Counted from the stretch's first letter, positions 54,775 to 63,073 are shown. The stretch: 64,000 nucleotides of DNA from Devosia sp. Root685 (GCF_001427875.1 NZ_LMHK01000002.1:408049-472048); one strand, 5' to 3'. The notes: generated by a model from the sequence alone, not told the origin. Made by a program: numbers and translations.

Positions 54775-56550
54775 ATGTCACAGGTTCTTGCCCAGTTTTG
54801 GCGCCTCATGAAGCTTTGCCTTGCCGGGCCTGGCGGAAAATGGAGCATCGCGCTTTTCGCCGTCATCGTCGCGCTCGATCTCGGCGGGGTCTATGCCACC
54901 ATTCTCATTGTCAGCTGGACCGGCGCCTTCTATGGCGCCCTCGAAGCCATGGATGGCGCAGAAGCGGTTCGGCAGGTCGGCATTTTCGGATTGATCGTCG
55001 CTGCCAATTCCGCACGGCACCTCACGGGCCAATTGCTGCGCAAACGCCTCGAAATGCTCTGGCGCGGCCGCCTCACCTCCGGTGCGCTCGACATCTGGCT
55101 TTCCAACAAGGCCTATTGGCATATGGCCAATGCCACCTTTCCGCATTGGGGCGACGTAACCGGTGGGCCGCGGGGCTATGCCATCGACAATCCCGACCAG
55201 CGCATTGCCGACGACTGCCGGATTTTCATCACGTCGCTGCTGGGCGAAGCTCTCGACATGATCAGCCGTATCGTCGGGCTTTTTTCCTACCTTGCGCTCC
55301 TCTGGAGCCTCACCAATTTCCCGCTCTCGCTCGCCCCGATCGGGATCGATATCGAAATCCCCAATTACATGATCTGGGCCGCCTTCATCTATGTGGCGCT
55401 GGCGAGCCTGCTCACCCATGCCCTTGGCCATCCGCTGAAGGGCCTTCTGGTTGAGCAACAGCGCCGGGAGGCCAATTTCCGTTTTGCGCTGGCACGGCTG
55501 CGCGGCAGCTATGACGAGATCGCCATGAGTGCCGGCGAACGCGCCGAACGCCGCATTTTCGACAGCCGTTTCGCCGCTGTGGTCAGCAACTGGAAAAAGC
55601 TCGTCAATCGCGAGCTGATCCTGGGCTGCTTCACCTATCCCTTCAATCACTCGGTGCTGCGCATCCCGCTTTTCGTCGCCCTGCCCGGCTATCTCGCCGG
55701 CCATGTCGCCTTTGGCGGCCTGATGCAGTTGAGCACCGCCTTTTCCAGCGTGGTCACCAGCCTCTCGTGGTTCATCTTCTCCTATCGTGACCTCGCCGAT
55801 CTCGTGGCCGCTTCATCGCGTCTCGACAATTTCCTTGAGGCCGCCAAGGCGGCGGGCGCCACCGGCCGCGACATCGTGCACGACACCGCCCCCGGCCCGG
55901 TCCTGTCTCTCAGCGGGGTCCGCGTCACCACGCCCGAGGGCCGTCGCCTGCTCGACGTACCGGAAATGGAAATCCGGCAGGGCGAGGCCGTCTGGCTCCG
56001 GGGCGCCTCGGGTCTGGGAAAAACGACCGTCATGAAGGCGCTGGCTGGGCTCTGGCCGCATGGCGTAGGCACCATTTCCTCGCCCGATGCCAGCATGACC
56101 TTCCTGCCGCAACGACCCTACTTCCCCATCGGCACGGTGCGTGATGCGCTTGCCTATCCGCGCGCGGTTGGCGATTTTTCGGTGGACGCGCTCGACGCCG
56201 CGCTCGAAAAGGTCGGCCTCAGCCACATTGCCGGCGTGGAGTTCGGCCGCTCGGATACGCGCACCGGCCACGGCCTTTCCGGCGGCGAACAGCAAAGGCT
56301 GGCGCTTGCCCGTCTCCTGCTGCTGCAGCCGCAATGGGCGCTACTCGATGAGCCCGCCTCGGCGCTGGACCAGACCGCGGAAGCCGCGCTCTTCGCCATG
56401 CTGCGCCGCGACCTACCTCAAACCACCTTCATCATTGTCGCCCACCGCCAGCCCCAGGGCCTTGGCGATGTGCGCACTATTGATCTCGCGCCCGGCGCTC
56501 TTTCCGCACCCTCCTCCTCTTCTCAATTGCCTGACGGTGTCCCCGCATGA
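54775..56550 (+). CDS. SbmA/BacA-like ABC transporter with fused ATPase (ABCD/YddA type)
   Basis: A 591-residue half-transporter: an SbmA-like membrane domain of about six helices (residues 1-340) fused to an ATPase domain (Walker A RGASGLGKTTV about residue 412, signature LSGGEQQR about 500, Walker B WALLDEPASALD about 520). This group includes importers of vitamin B12, bleomycin-like peptides and other large hydrophilic molecules. Here it is the only inner-membrane transporter in an iron-controlled heme operon. ATG 54775 has the better spacing to CGGAG; ATG 54772 is the alternative. Heme or a heme precursor as substrate is inference. Confidence 0.87.
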   Translation: MSQVLAQFWRLMKLCLAGPGGKWSIALFAVIVALDLGGVYATILIVSWTGAFYGALEAMDGAEAVRQVGIFGLIVAANSARHLTGQLLRKRLEMLWRGRLTSGALDIWLSNKAYWHMANATFPHWGDVTGGPRGYAIDNPDQRIADDCRIFITSLLGEALDMISRIVGLFSYLALLWSLTNFPLSLAPIGIDIEIPNYMIWAAFIYVALASLLTHALGHPLKGLLVEQQRREANFRFALARLRGSYDEIAMSAGERAERRIFDSRFAAVVSNWKKLVNRELILGCFTYPFNHSVLRIPLFVALPGYLAGHVAFGGLMQLSTAFSSVVTSLSWFIFSYRDLADLVAASSRLDNFLEAAKAAGATGRDIVHDTAPGPVLSLSGVRVTTPEGRRLLDVPEMEIRQGEAVWLRGASGLGKTTVMKALAGLWPHGVGTISSPDASMTFLPQRPYFPIGTVRDALAYPRAVGDFSVDALDAALEKVGLSHIAGVEFGRSDTRTGHGLSGGEQQRLALARLLLLQPQWALLDEPASALDQTAEAALFAMLRRDLPQTTFIIVAHRQPQGLGDVRTIDLAPGALSAPSSSSQLPDGVPA

Positions 56551-57233
56551 CCACCAATCGCCGTGAAATCCTTCCCGTCCCGCCCGCTTCCGTGATCCGC
56601 AAGCTGCCCGCCATGGGCGATCTGATGATCACCGCCAAGCAGAACGGCGCCACCCATGAACGCATCGGCACCATCGAGGCCGTCACCATCGAAGACGGCT
56701 GGCTCGTTTGCGGCGGCACCGCGCATGACAGCCGCATTGATCCCACCGCAATCACCACCATGATCGTCGACCGCACCTCGGTGATGCAGGAAAAGGTCTA
56801 TCCTCGCATCGACTTCCGTCGCGGCGATGAAGTCCTCTTTAGCGTGGTCGGTTTCGCCGGCATCGAGCCGTTTGATGCCGCACTGGCCGAATTCGGCCCA
56901 GGCGCGCCCCTGCCGGAAGAGCCCAAGGAGCCCCGCGCCAAGCGCGTCGAAGCGAGTTTGGAAGATGCGGGCGCCCTTCCGTTGCGGGCGGCGCTCGATG
57001 CCGGCACCAAAATCTCCATCGGCTTCAAGCGCACCGGCTTTGAGCAGAACTGGACCGGCGTCATCGAGAGCGTCAAGCCGGCCATGGGCTTTATCAATGT
57101 CATGCGCCCAGACTTTCACCTGCATCTCCTCGGCAACTCGGTCTCGACCTGGAAAGACGGCGCGGCGCTCGACGCCGATGGCACCCCGACCGGACTGTCG
57201 CTGACGCTCCACAACGCGGCGGTTCCGGCATGA
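56547..57233 (+). CDS. HemS/ChuX-like heme-handling protein
   Basis: A 228-residue cytosolic protein. It consists of two related halves (about 20-110 and 145-225), each with a pattern of a short strand, a charged turn and a G-x-I-E-x-V step (RIGTIEAVTIEDGW and WTGVIESVKPAMGF). The first half, LPAMGDLMITAKQNGATHERIG, resembles the half-repeats of HemS/HmuS and ChuX/HutX proteins, where the histidine can bind heme. No known catalytic motif is present. The start overlaps the ABC gene by four bases (ATGA). Function as a heme chaperone is inferred from similarity by eye and from neighbours. Confidence 0.6.
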   Translation: MTTNRREILPVPPASVIRKLPAMGDLMITAKQNGATHERIGTIEAVTIEDGWLVCGGTAHDSRIDPTAITTMIVDRTSVMQEKVYPRIDFRRGDEVLFSVVGFAGIEPFDAALAEFGPGAPLPEEPKEPRAKRVEASLEDAGALPLRAALDAGTKISIGFKRTGFEQNWTGVIESVKPAMGFINVMRPDFHLHLLGNSVSTWKDGAALDADGTPTGLSLTLHNAAVPA

Positions 57234-58099
57234 CCACGCTGCATAGACCCGGAACCTGGATCGACGGCGCCACCGGGGCGCCCCTCACCCATGGCGAGGT
57301 TCTTGCGCGCATGGTGCATCGCCGCGTCGTGCTGCTGGGGGAAACCCACGACCGCTTCGACATTCATCGCTGGCAATTGCATGTCTGTGCCGGGCTCCTC
57401 GCCCAGCGCAGCGACATCGCCTTGGGTTTTGAAATGTTCCCGCGCCGTTGCCAGCCTGTGCTCGACCGCTGGGTGGCTGGGGATTTGACCGTTTCAGACT
57501 TTCTGGAACAAGCCGAATGGGAAACTGTTTGGCGCTTCGACCCCGAGCTTTACCTGCCGCTCTTCCACTTCTGCCGCCAGTTCCGCCTGCCCATGCTGGC
57601 GCTCAACTGCGAGCGTCCCCTCGTCACCCGTGTCGGTAAGGAAGGCTGGGACGCCATTCCTGAAGACGAACGCGATGGACTAACGCCCGCAGTGCCGGCC
57701 AGCCTCGCACACCGCCGATATCTCTTCGACACCACCGGCGGTAGCCGTTCCGATCGCCCCATTGCCGATGCTGCCGATCCCGGCTTTGACCGCTTCGTCC
57801 GCGCCCAGCAGACCTGGGATCGCGCTTTTGCCTGCAACATCGCCAGGGCGCTCGAAGCCGGTATCGCCGGCCAGATCGTCGGCATCATCGGCCGCGGCCA
57901 CATGGAATATGGCCATGGCACACCTTTCCAGCTCGCCCAGCTCGGCGTGAACGATACAGCGATCCTCCTGCCATCCGACGAGGCCGGCTTCGCCGAAGAT
58001 CGCCAAAATCTCGGCAACGCCCTCTTCCGACTTCCCGGGCCACCGGACCGCGCTGCGCCCAGAAAACTCCTCCCACTCGAAAAGACCATCAATGCGTAA
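57230..58099 (+). CDS. ChaN/Tiki-superfamily heme-binding-type protein
   Basis: A 289-residue protein of the ChaN (haem-binding uptake, Tiki superfamily) family. Hallmarks: VVLLGETHDRFDIHRWQ (about residue 33), GFEMFPRRCQ (about 66), ALNCERPLVTRVGKEGW (about 123) and IGRGHMEYGHG (about 223). Known ChaN is a lipoprotein binding paired hemes, but no signal peptide or lipobox is visible here, so it may be cytosolic. ATG overlaps the preceding gene by four bases. In the operon it may bind heme or, as other Tiki-family members, act as a metalloprotease-like enzyme. Confidence 0.82.
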   Translation: MTTLHRPGTWIDGATGAPLTHGEVLARMVHRRVVLLGETHDRFDIHRWQLHVCAGLLAQRSDIALGFEMFPRRCQPVLDRWVAGDLTVSDFLEQAEWETVWRFDPELYLPLFHFCRQFRLPMLALNCERPLVTRVGKEGWDAIPEDERDGLTPAVPASLAHRRYLFDTTGGSRSDRPIADAADPGFDRFVRAQQTWDRAFACNIARALEAGIAGQIVGIIGRGHMEYGHGTPFQLAQLGVNDTAILLPSDEAGFAEDRQNLGNALFRLPGPPDRAAPRKLLPLEKTINA

Positions 58100-58628
58100 C
58101 CGCCTCTTTCCCACCCTCCTTGCACTCGGCCTTTTGTCCGCCCCCGCCACCGCCCAGGACGCTGCGCCGGCTCCCGGTCTCCCCGGCGGCGCCCAATCGC
58201 TCAACGAGGAACATGGCGACTGGACCGTCTCATGCCGCATCCAGGACACAGCCAAACTCTGCGTCATGTCGCAAACGCTGGCCGATAGCCAAAGCGGACA
58301 GCCGGTATTGTCCATCGAACTCGCGACGCCGGCCGTCGATAGGGCTGAAGGCATGCTGCTCCTGCCCTTTGGTCTGCGTCTCGCAGAGGGCGCAACGCTG
58401 AAAGTGGATGGCACGGTTCTCGGCACCAACTGGCCGTTCGTCACCTGCATCGCCACGGGCTGCCTCGTACCCATCACTTTTGACGCCAGCCAGATCAGCG
58501 CCCTGCGCGCCGGCACCGAACTCGTCATAGGCGCCCTCGGCGCCGGAGCAGGCGAGCCGATCGATCTCAAGATGTCCTTGGCCGGCTTCGCCCGCGCCGC
58601 CAACCGCTCAGTCGAGCTCAGCCTCTAG
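58092..58628 (+). CDS. IalB-family (invasion-associated locus B) exported protein
   Basis: A 178-residue protein with a signal peptide cut near residue 21 (APATAQD) and the single IalB domain: HGDWTVSCR (about residue 41), cysteine pairs in CRIQDTAKLC and CIATGC that may form disulphides, and LPFGLRLAEGATLKVDG. IalB-family proteins are common in Rhizobiales; their exact role is unclear, with periplasmic or surface functions proposed. Overlap of 8 bases with chaN makes it part of the heme operon. The last codons run to the edge of the IS remnant region. Confidence 0.87.
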   Translation: MRNRLFPTLLALGLLSAPATAQDAAPAPGLPGGAQSLNEEHGDWTVSCRIQDTAKLCVMSQTLADSQSGQPVLSIELATPAVDRAEGMLLLPFGLRLAEGATLKVDGTVLGTNWPFVTCIATGCLVPITFDASQISALRAGTELVIGALGAGAGEPIDLKMSLAGFARAANRSVELSL

Positions 58629-58679
58629 CGATACCCGCCTCGTCATGGGCGGCCGGCTTGCCAGATGCTTTGCCGGTTG

Positions 58680-59098
58680 CAGATCGGCTCGGCCATCCTG
58701 GTACTCATCAATAAAGACGATCATCGCTTGAACGGGCGGTCGATCTCTGCCGGGGCGAAATATGCGAAAGCTTTGTGCAGGATCTCGTTGGCCTGCCGCA
58801 GCTCCTGGTTCTCCCGTTCCAAAGCCTTCAAGCGCTCGGCCGTATCCGTGGTCACGCCGGCGCGCTGGCCGCTGTCGACCGCAGCCTTCCTGAGCCACTT
58901 ATTGAGGGTGGGCCGAGCAGCCAATCTTGCCGGCAACCGAAACCACGGCTGCCCAGCGGGATGGATACTCCCCGCCATGCTCCTGCACCATCTGCACCGC
59001 ACGGGCGCGCACCTCAACTGAAAACTTGTTCGTCGTCTTGCTTGTCATGCTCCTCCTTCCTCAAGAGTTGGAGCCTCCGGCAAACGCGGTGCGGTTCA
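58680..59098 (-). mobile_element. IS3-family element remnant (left end, orfA and start of orfB)
   Basis: Starting at 59098 on the minus strand with an IS3-type end (TGAACCGCACCGCG), the remnant carries orfA and the first few codons of orfB (MIVFIDEYQDGRAD, from about 58732). Homology stops near 58680, so most of the transposase gene is missing. The breakpoint lies about 50 bases from the ialB stop, showing that the element end was lost by deletion. Confidence 0.8.
58721..59048 (-). pseudogene. IS3-family orfA transposase, frameshifted
   Basis: The frame opens at ATG 59048 ([20 protein letters not shown]) and runs to about KIGCSAHP, where a small deletion moves it into a second frame that continues with [19 protein letters not shown] and the leucine-zipper helix TAERLKALERENQELRQANE, ending at TGA 58721. 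Restoring two bases near the joint would regenerate a normal IS3 orfA of about 108 residues with its helix-turn-helix. It is non-functional. Confidence 0.82.
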
Positions 59099-59102
59099 GA
59101 TA

Positions 59103-59290
59103 GCTGTGGCCCGCGGCAATGTAACCTCGGGTTGCGCCAGCCAGGCGTAGGGATCGACGTGGTTGATTTTGCAGGTTTCGATCAGCGAGGCGATGATGGC
59201 CTAGTTTTTGGCTCCAGCATCATGACCGGCAAAGAGCGCGGTATTCCGATTGAGTGCCATCGGACGGATGGTGCGTTAACGGGCATTATC
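59103..59290 (-). pseudogene. IS66-family transposase (tnpC) C-terminal remnant
   Basis: Reading the minus strand from about 59290 gives RTIRPMALNRNTALFAGHDAGAKN, a stop in place of tryptophan, then AIIASLIETCKINHVDPYAWL. This is the conserved end of IS66 TnpC (RPxxxxRKNALFAGxDxGAxxWA). The nonsense codons and missing upstream part show an old decayed copy, different in sequence from the copy at 61701. Confidence 0.75.
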
Positions 59291-59586
59291 GATCATCCCC
59301 TCGCGCGCCCGACATCCCTGGGGTCACGACGGGATAAGTGTCACCATCAGGCGCCCGCGCGCCGAGGCGGTATTTGGATTTTCTAGGCAGGGAGGAACTG
59401 GGCGCTTCCGTCTCGACCTGGCTGGCCTTGGCCCACACCCTACGGCTGCCCCACTGATGACCGAGTGCGCGGGTAGGCGACACGATCACCGATCCGGTCG
59501 GCATCGGACGGTGCCCCTTGGAGAAACCCGGGGATCCCCAGACTTGGGCCCTTGGCTCCGTTGATCGGTCGCGCCAGGCTCTCTGC
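59291..59586. other. Unassigned spacer between IS remnant and WCT-motif gene
   Basis: About 296 bases without a recognisable gene, RNA or repeat. Short open frames exist on the minus strand but their translations contain no family motif. It is probably further degenerate mobile DNA. Confidence 0.4.
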
Positions 59587-60324
59587 ATGCCCTCCTCATC
59601 CCATCTCAAACGCGCCGATTCCGTCATCAACATCCATCTCCGTGCGGCATGGAACCGCGCGGAGGTGGAAAAGCTCGATCAACAGAGTTCTGTCAGGATC
59701 GAGCAGAACATGCTGGACTTGATTCTAACATGTGACCCGACCCCAACCGGCCGTTATGCTTGCTGGTTGGCGCGCTGGCGAAGGCGCATGTGGCCGATAA
59801 TGGGTCTAAGGGGCATGAGCTCGATCGAGGAGCTCGAAACGCTCACCTCCGCCTTGAAACGGTTCGACTCCATCCGCTCCCAACTCCTGCCGACCCACCG
59901 CGATATCAATCTTTACGCCAACATTGAAGAATTGTTGGCGGTAAAGACGGGCCAGAGGTCGCAGCATGTGCGCGAGGCGCAGGCTTCCGAGCGCGCAAGG
60001 GCTCTTGCTGGCAGCGCCACTCTTTTTTGCGAAGCAAAGTGGCGCCTCGTCAGACTGGACACAGCCGAAGCTGCCATTTGGTGGGGACGCGGAACGCGAT
60101 GGTGCACGTCTTCCCGCAATGGCGAGGCTTTCGCAGCCTATCATGCGAAGGGCCAACTGCTGGTACTTCTGACGCCGACGGGCCGCTACCAGCTCGCAAC
60201 GGACAGCGAAGAATTTCGGGACGCGGCCGACCGGCCCGCAAGATTGACCGGGGTTTTGGCAAGGGCACCTGCACCCTTGCGACAGATGCTGTTGCCCTCA
60301 TCCGAACGCGACAGCATCCCCTGA
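59587..60324 (+). CDS. WCT-motif protein of phage/mobile-element type, unknown function
   Basis: A 245-residue protein. The N-terminal part contains LDLILTCDPTPTGRYACWLARW and LTSALKRFDSIRSQLLPTHRDINLYANIEELLAV; the C-terminal part has GRGTRWCTSSRNGEAFAAYHAKGQLLVLLT followed by YQLATDSEEFRDAADRP. The order of an aspartate-proline Y-x-x-W segment, a helical pair and a G-x-G-T-x-W-C-T...Y...G-x-L core is that of conserved proteins I know from phages and phage-like islands, which have no established function. ATG 59587 is one of several possible starts. It stands alone among IS remnants. Confidence 0.6.
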   Translation: MPSSSHLKRADSVINIHLRAAWNRAEVEKLDQQSSVRIEQNMLDLILTCDPTPTGRYACWLARWRRRMWPIMGLRGMSSIEELETLTSALKRFDSIRSQLLPTHRDINLYANIEELLAVKTGQRSQHVREAQASERARALAGSATLFCEAKWRLVRLDTAEAAIWWGRGTRWCTSSRNGEAFAAYHAKGQLLVLLTPTGRYQLATDSEEFRDAADRPARLTGVLARAPAPLRQMLLPSSERDSIP

Positions 60325-60624
60325 CTCGTTCGCAGAAAACAGCACCGTGGTGGAGGACTGCGGGCAGAAGGCCCAGATTGGCGGCGCACAAGCGCCGTGA
60401 GCCGGGACCCTAGTGCGCATCGCCCGGCACGCCTGTGATTGGGCGATCGATACTGGTGATTTCTGTCTGTTGCCATTAGGTCGCGGATTCTTCGCCAATG
60501 GCAACGCTCAGTCACTTAAATAGCTGCGTCGGCACGCGGCGGCCAGCGGCGTAGCTGGGTGCGACGATTGTCATTCGATCACAAATGTTCTAATGTATCA
60601 ACATTCTGCGAATGGAGCAGCCAA
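60325..60624. other. Non-coding spacer before the toxin-antitoxin pair
   Basis: About 300 bases with no convincing gene. GGCGGCGCACAAGCGCC near 60380 is a small inverted repeat and the last 60 bases (AATGTTCTAATGTATCAACATT) are A/T-rich with a TGTTCTAATGTATCAACA dyad that probably forms the antitoxin operator and promoter. Confidence 0.45.
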
Positions 60625-60879
60625 GTGACGATCACCACATTGTCGAGTCGAGAATTTCAACAGAATGCCAACCAGGCGCAAAGGGCCACGCGCAGCGGCC
60701 CCGTCTTCATTACCAACCGTGGCAAGCCCACCCAAGTTCTATTGAGCATCGAGGAGTATCAGCGGATCACAAGCCAGCGCCGGAGCATCGTTGCAGCGCT
60801 TTCAATGCCGGGACTATCAGAGATTGAGCTTGAAACCCCTCGGTCGCGTGACTTTCCGCGTCCAGCAGATTTCTCCTAA
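60625..60879 (+). CDS. Phd/YefM-type antitoxin
   Basis: An 84-residue antitoxin: the Phd/YefM DNA-binding domain (SSREFQQNANQAQRATRSGPVFITNRGKP) occupies residues 7-36, followed by VLLSIEEYQRI and a C-terminal tail (ELETPRSRDFPRPADF) that would wrap around the toxin. GTG at 60625 follows GGAG. The stop overlaps the toxin start (TAATG). It is expected to repress its own operon through the A/T-rich dyad just upstream. Confidence 0.9.
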   Translation: MTITTLSSREFQQNANQAQRATRSGPVFITNRGKPTQVLLSIEEYQRITSQRRSIVAALSMPGLSEIELETPRSRDFPRPADFS

Positions 60880-61304
60880 TGTTCTTGCTCGATACCAATG
60901 TGATTTCTGAGCTGCGCAAAGCAGGCGATGGTAAGGCGGACATCAACGTCGTCTCGTGGATCAACAGCGTTGACGCCACAAAGTTCTACGTATCAGTGGT
61001 AACGCTGATGGAATTGGAACTTGGGATCCTTCTGGTGGAGCGCCGTGACCCGGAGCAAGGCGTCAGGTTGCGCTTATGGATGGATCGCCATGTCGTTCCT
61101 GAATTTGCCGATCGGACATTGCCGGTCAATAAGGCGGTCGCCCTCCGCTGTGCCCAACTCCATGTACCTAACCCCTGCGCCGAACGGGACGGCCTGATTG
61201 CCGCCACTGCGTTGGTCCATGGTATGACGGTGGTCACGCGTAATCTGGCCGATTTCAAGCAAACCGGGGTCACCATCTTTAATCCCTGGGATCATCTCTC
61301 CTGA
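60879..61304 (+). CDS. PIN-domain toxin (VapC/FitB-like)
   Basis: A 141-residue PIN-domain ribonuclease toxin. The acidic active-site residues are all present: D in MFLLDTNVISELRK (residue 5), E in TLMELELGI (about 46), D in ERDGLIAATA (about 103) and D/N near RNLADFKQTG (about 125). It cuts RNA when freed from the antitoxin encoded directly upstream. Both genes look intact, unlike the second pair about 100 bases further on. Confidence 0.92.
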   Translation: MFLLDTNVISELRKAGDGKADINVVSWINSVDATKFYVSVVTLMELELGILLVERRDPEQGVRLRLWMDRHVVPEFADRTLPVNKAVALRCAQLHVPNPCAERDGLIAATALVHGMTVVTRNLADFKQTGVTIFNPWDHLS

Positions 61305-61393
61305 CACGGCGCGGCGGAACGGCTGACTTTCCCAAAGGGATATGGCGTTCAAAATAGCAAAATGCTTGTCAGGAGGAAGAGCGTCAAAAATGA

Positions 61394-61483
61394 TGGCGGG
61401 CTGGCGGATTGAGCGCCGCGGAAGTAAAGCACTTCGACCAAATCCGCGATAAAGCCCCGGCCGAGCCTATGAGGTTTGAGTGA
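61394..61483 (+). pseudogene. C-terminal remnant of a second antitoxin gene
   Basis: In the frame ending at TGA 61481-61483 the translation is SAAEVKHFDQIRDKAPAEPM-RFE, the tail of FitA-type antitoxins. An in-frame stop at 61391 precedes it and no start or DNA-binding domain remains. The stop overlaps the GTG of the following toxin remnant (GTGA), the normal layout of such pairs. Confidence 0.55.
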
Positions 61484-61704
61484 TCCTCATCCACGCCAGT
61501 GTCATTTCCGAACCGTGGAAACCGACGCCGGACTCGCGCGTATTGGCGTGGATCGACGATCAGTCCATCGACACGCTCTACTTATCAGCCGTCACCGTGA
61601 CCGAACTTCGTTTCGGCATCGCCACGATGCCGGACGGCAAGCGCCGAGAAACGCTCCGTCGTCGTTTGGAACGTAAGCGGTTAGCCGAGGCCGTTACGGG
61701 CTAA
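61480..61704 (+). pseudogene. Truncated and mutated PIN-domain toxin
   Basis: The 74-residue frame reads MILIHASVISEPWKP, where intact toxins have M-I-L-L-D-T-N-V; the first catalytic aspartate is therefore lost. ETELRFGI-type TVTELRFGIA with the second acidic residue is still present. The gene ends where IS66 sequence begins at about 61700, so the last half with the remaining catalytic acids is gone. It must be inactive. Confidence 0.8.
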
Positions 61705-62640
61705 AATTCCATGGCATGAGGTCTTCGATCTGGCTGTTTGGCCAACCGCGGGCGATACGCTTCAGGGTCTGTGCCAGCCAGGCATGGGGTGGCGATCGTC
61801 GCCCAGGCCCTGCCACCACCATCGGAGCCGGCGAACAGTGCATTCTTCCGCGTAACTGTCTGCGGGCGGATCGCGCGTTCGACGATGTTGGAGTCGATCT
61901 CGATACGACCATCGGCAGGGAAGCGCTCGAAGGCCGCCCTGCGGCTCAGGGTGTAGCGGATGATCTCAGCCAGTTTGGATTTGCCCGACAGGCGCGGCAG
62001 CTCCCGCTCCAGCATGGCGAACAGCTCAGCCACAATGGGGCGGGAACGTTCTGCACGGATGCTGGCGCGCAGTTCGGCACCATGCCCGCGGATGTCCTCC
62101 TCGATGGCCCAGAGCGGCGCCATGGCCTTGACCACGGCACTGGCAAAAGGCGAGCCATCGCTGGCCTGCAGGTCGAAGAACTTGCGCCGTGCATGGGCCC
62201 AACACCCGGCCAGGGTCATGGCATCATTGGCGCCGCGATCCTTGCCCAGCCGATTTTATAGGCGGCATAGCCGTCGACCTGCAGGATGCCGCGATAACCA
62301 TCCAGATGCCGAGCGACGCAATCGCCGGACCGAGAGTCCTCGAACCGATAGGCCACCATGGTGGTCCTGATCCACCGAACGGTCGATCATCCCGGGCATA
62401 GGTCCATAGCCAGGCCGTTTTCACCTTTCCTGACCCCGGCGCCAGGGTCGGTAACCGGGTCTCGTCGGCAAAGACGCGCTCGCCCTGTTTGATGGTGTGC
62501 AGCACATACTGGGCCAGCGGCTCGAGCTCGAAGCCGAGCCGGCCCATCCACTGTGCCATCAGCGAGCGGTCCAGCTCCACGCCGACAAAGGTCGACCACG
62601 ACATCGCCAGTGGCTTCCGATCCCGTGACCACATCAAGTT
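61701..62640 (-). pseudogene. IS66-family transposase (tnpC), frameshifted and truncated
   Basis: From about 62640 the minus strand encodes VELDRSLMAQWMGRLGFELEPL, QGERVFADETRLPTLAPGSGK (with the DDE aspartate region) and AWLWTYARDDRPFG, then shifts frame into MVAYRFEDSRSGDCVARHLDGY, then shifts again into AGCWAHARRKFFDL and the conserved NIVERAIRPQTVTRKNALFAGSDGGGRAW. After TIAT a small deletion joins HAWLAQTLKRIARGWPNSQI and LMPWNF in yet another frame. At least three frame changes and loss of the N-terminus make it a dead copy. Confidence 0.88.
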
Positions 62641-62698
62641 CGTTCAACCGCCCCAAGACAGACCGCCTAGGTCCTGTCGATTGGTAAGCGAGACTAAG

Positions 62699-63073
62699 AT
62701 GTGGGGAGACGGACCCCACGACCGATTAGTCCAGGAAATCAAATATAGCCCTTCTTGGGTCTCGCACGAGCCATACTGCCGGTGTTCAATACGTCGAACA
62801 CCGTGGCGAGTCTATTCTAGCGGCAAGGACAACCGACAAGCGTGCAGCCCTCCCCGGCCCAAGGCGGTAACGACGAAGCATGAAGGTTTTTCGTCCAAAG
62901 ACATCTTCGACGCATTCTCCGAGAACTATGACGATTTCGCAGACTTAGCTGCAGATCGACGAGTTTCCAGCATCTTTGGACAGCAAGTTCCTCGCTTCTT
63001 CGAGGTGCATACCGACGTGATCAAAAACGCGCTGCTGACCATTATCGATCACCCCGCCGTCCACGGCTCGTGA
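62699..63073 (+). CDS. Hypothetical small protein, doubtful
   Basis: A possible 124-residue frame whose second half (KDIFDAFSENYDDFADLAADRRVSSIF) looks like ordinary protein, with hydrophobic spacing and acidic residues, while the first half is cysteine- and arginine-rich and looks like random frame. It matches no family I recognise. It may be the intact tail of a gene whose front was replaced by the IS66 remnant. The whole gap 62641-63254 holds nothing else I can support. Confidence 0.25.
   Translation: MWGDGPHDRLVQEIKYSPSWVSHEPYCRCSIRRTPWRVYSSGKDNRQACSPPRPKAVTTKHEGFSSKDIFDAFSENYDDFADLAADRRVSSIFGQQVPRFFEVHTDVIKNALLTIIDHPAVHGS

Noticed and set aside
59286..59633. Minus-strand frame of about 115 codons beside the IS66 remnant
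   Set aside because: No transposase or other family motif could be seen and the composition is that of random frame, so it is left as spacer.
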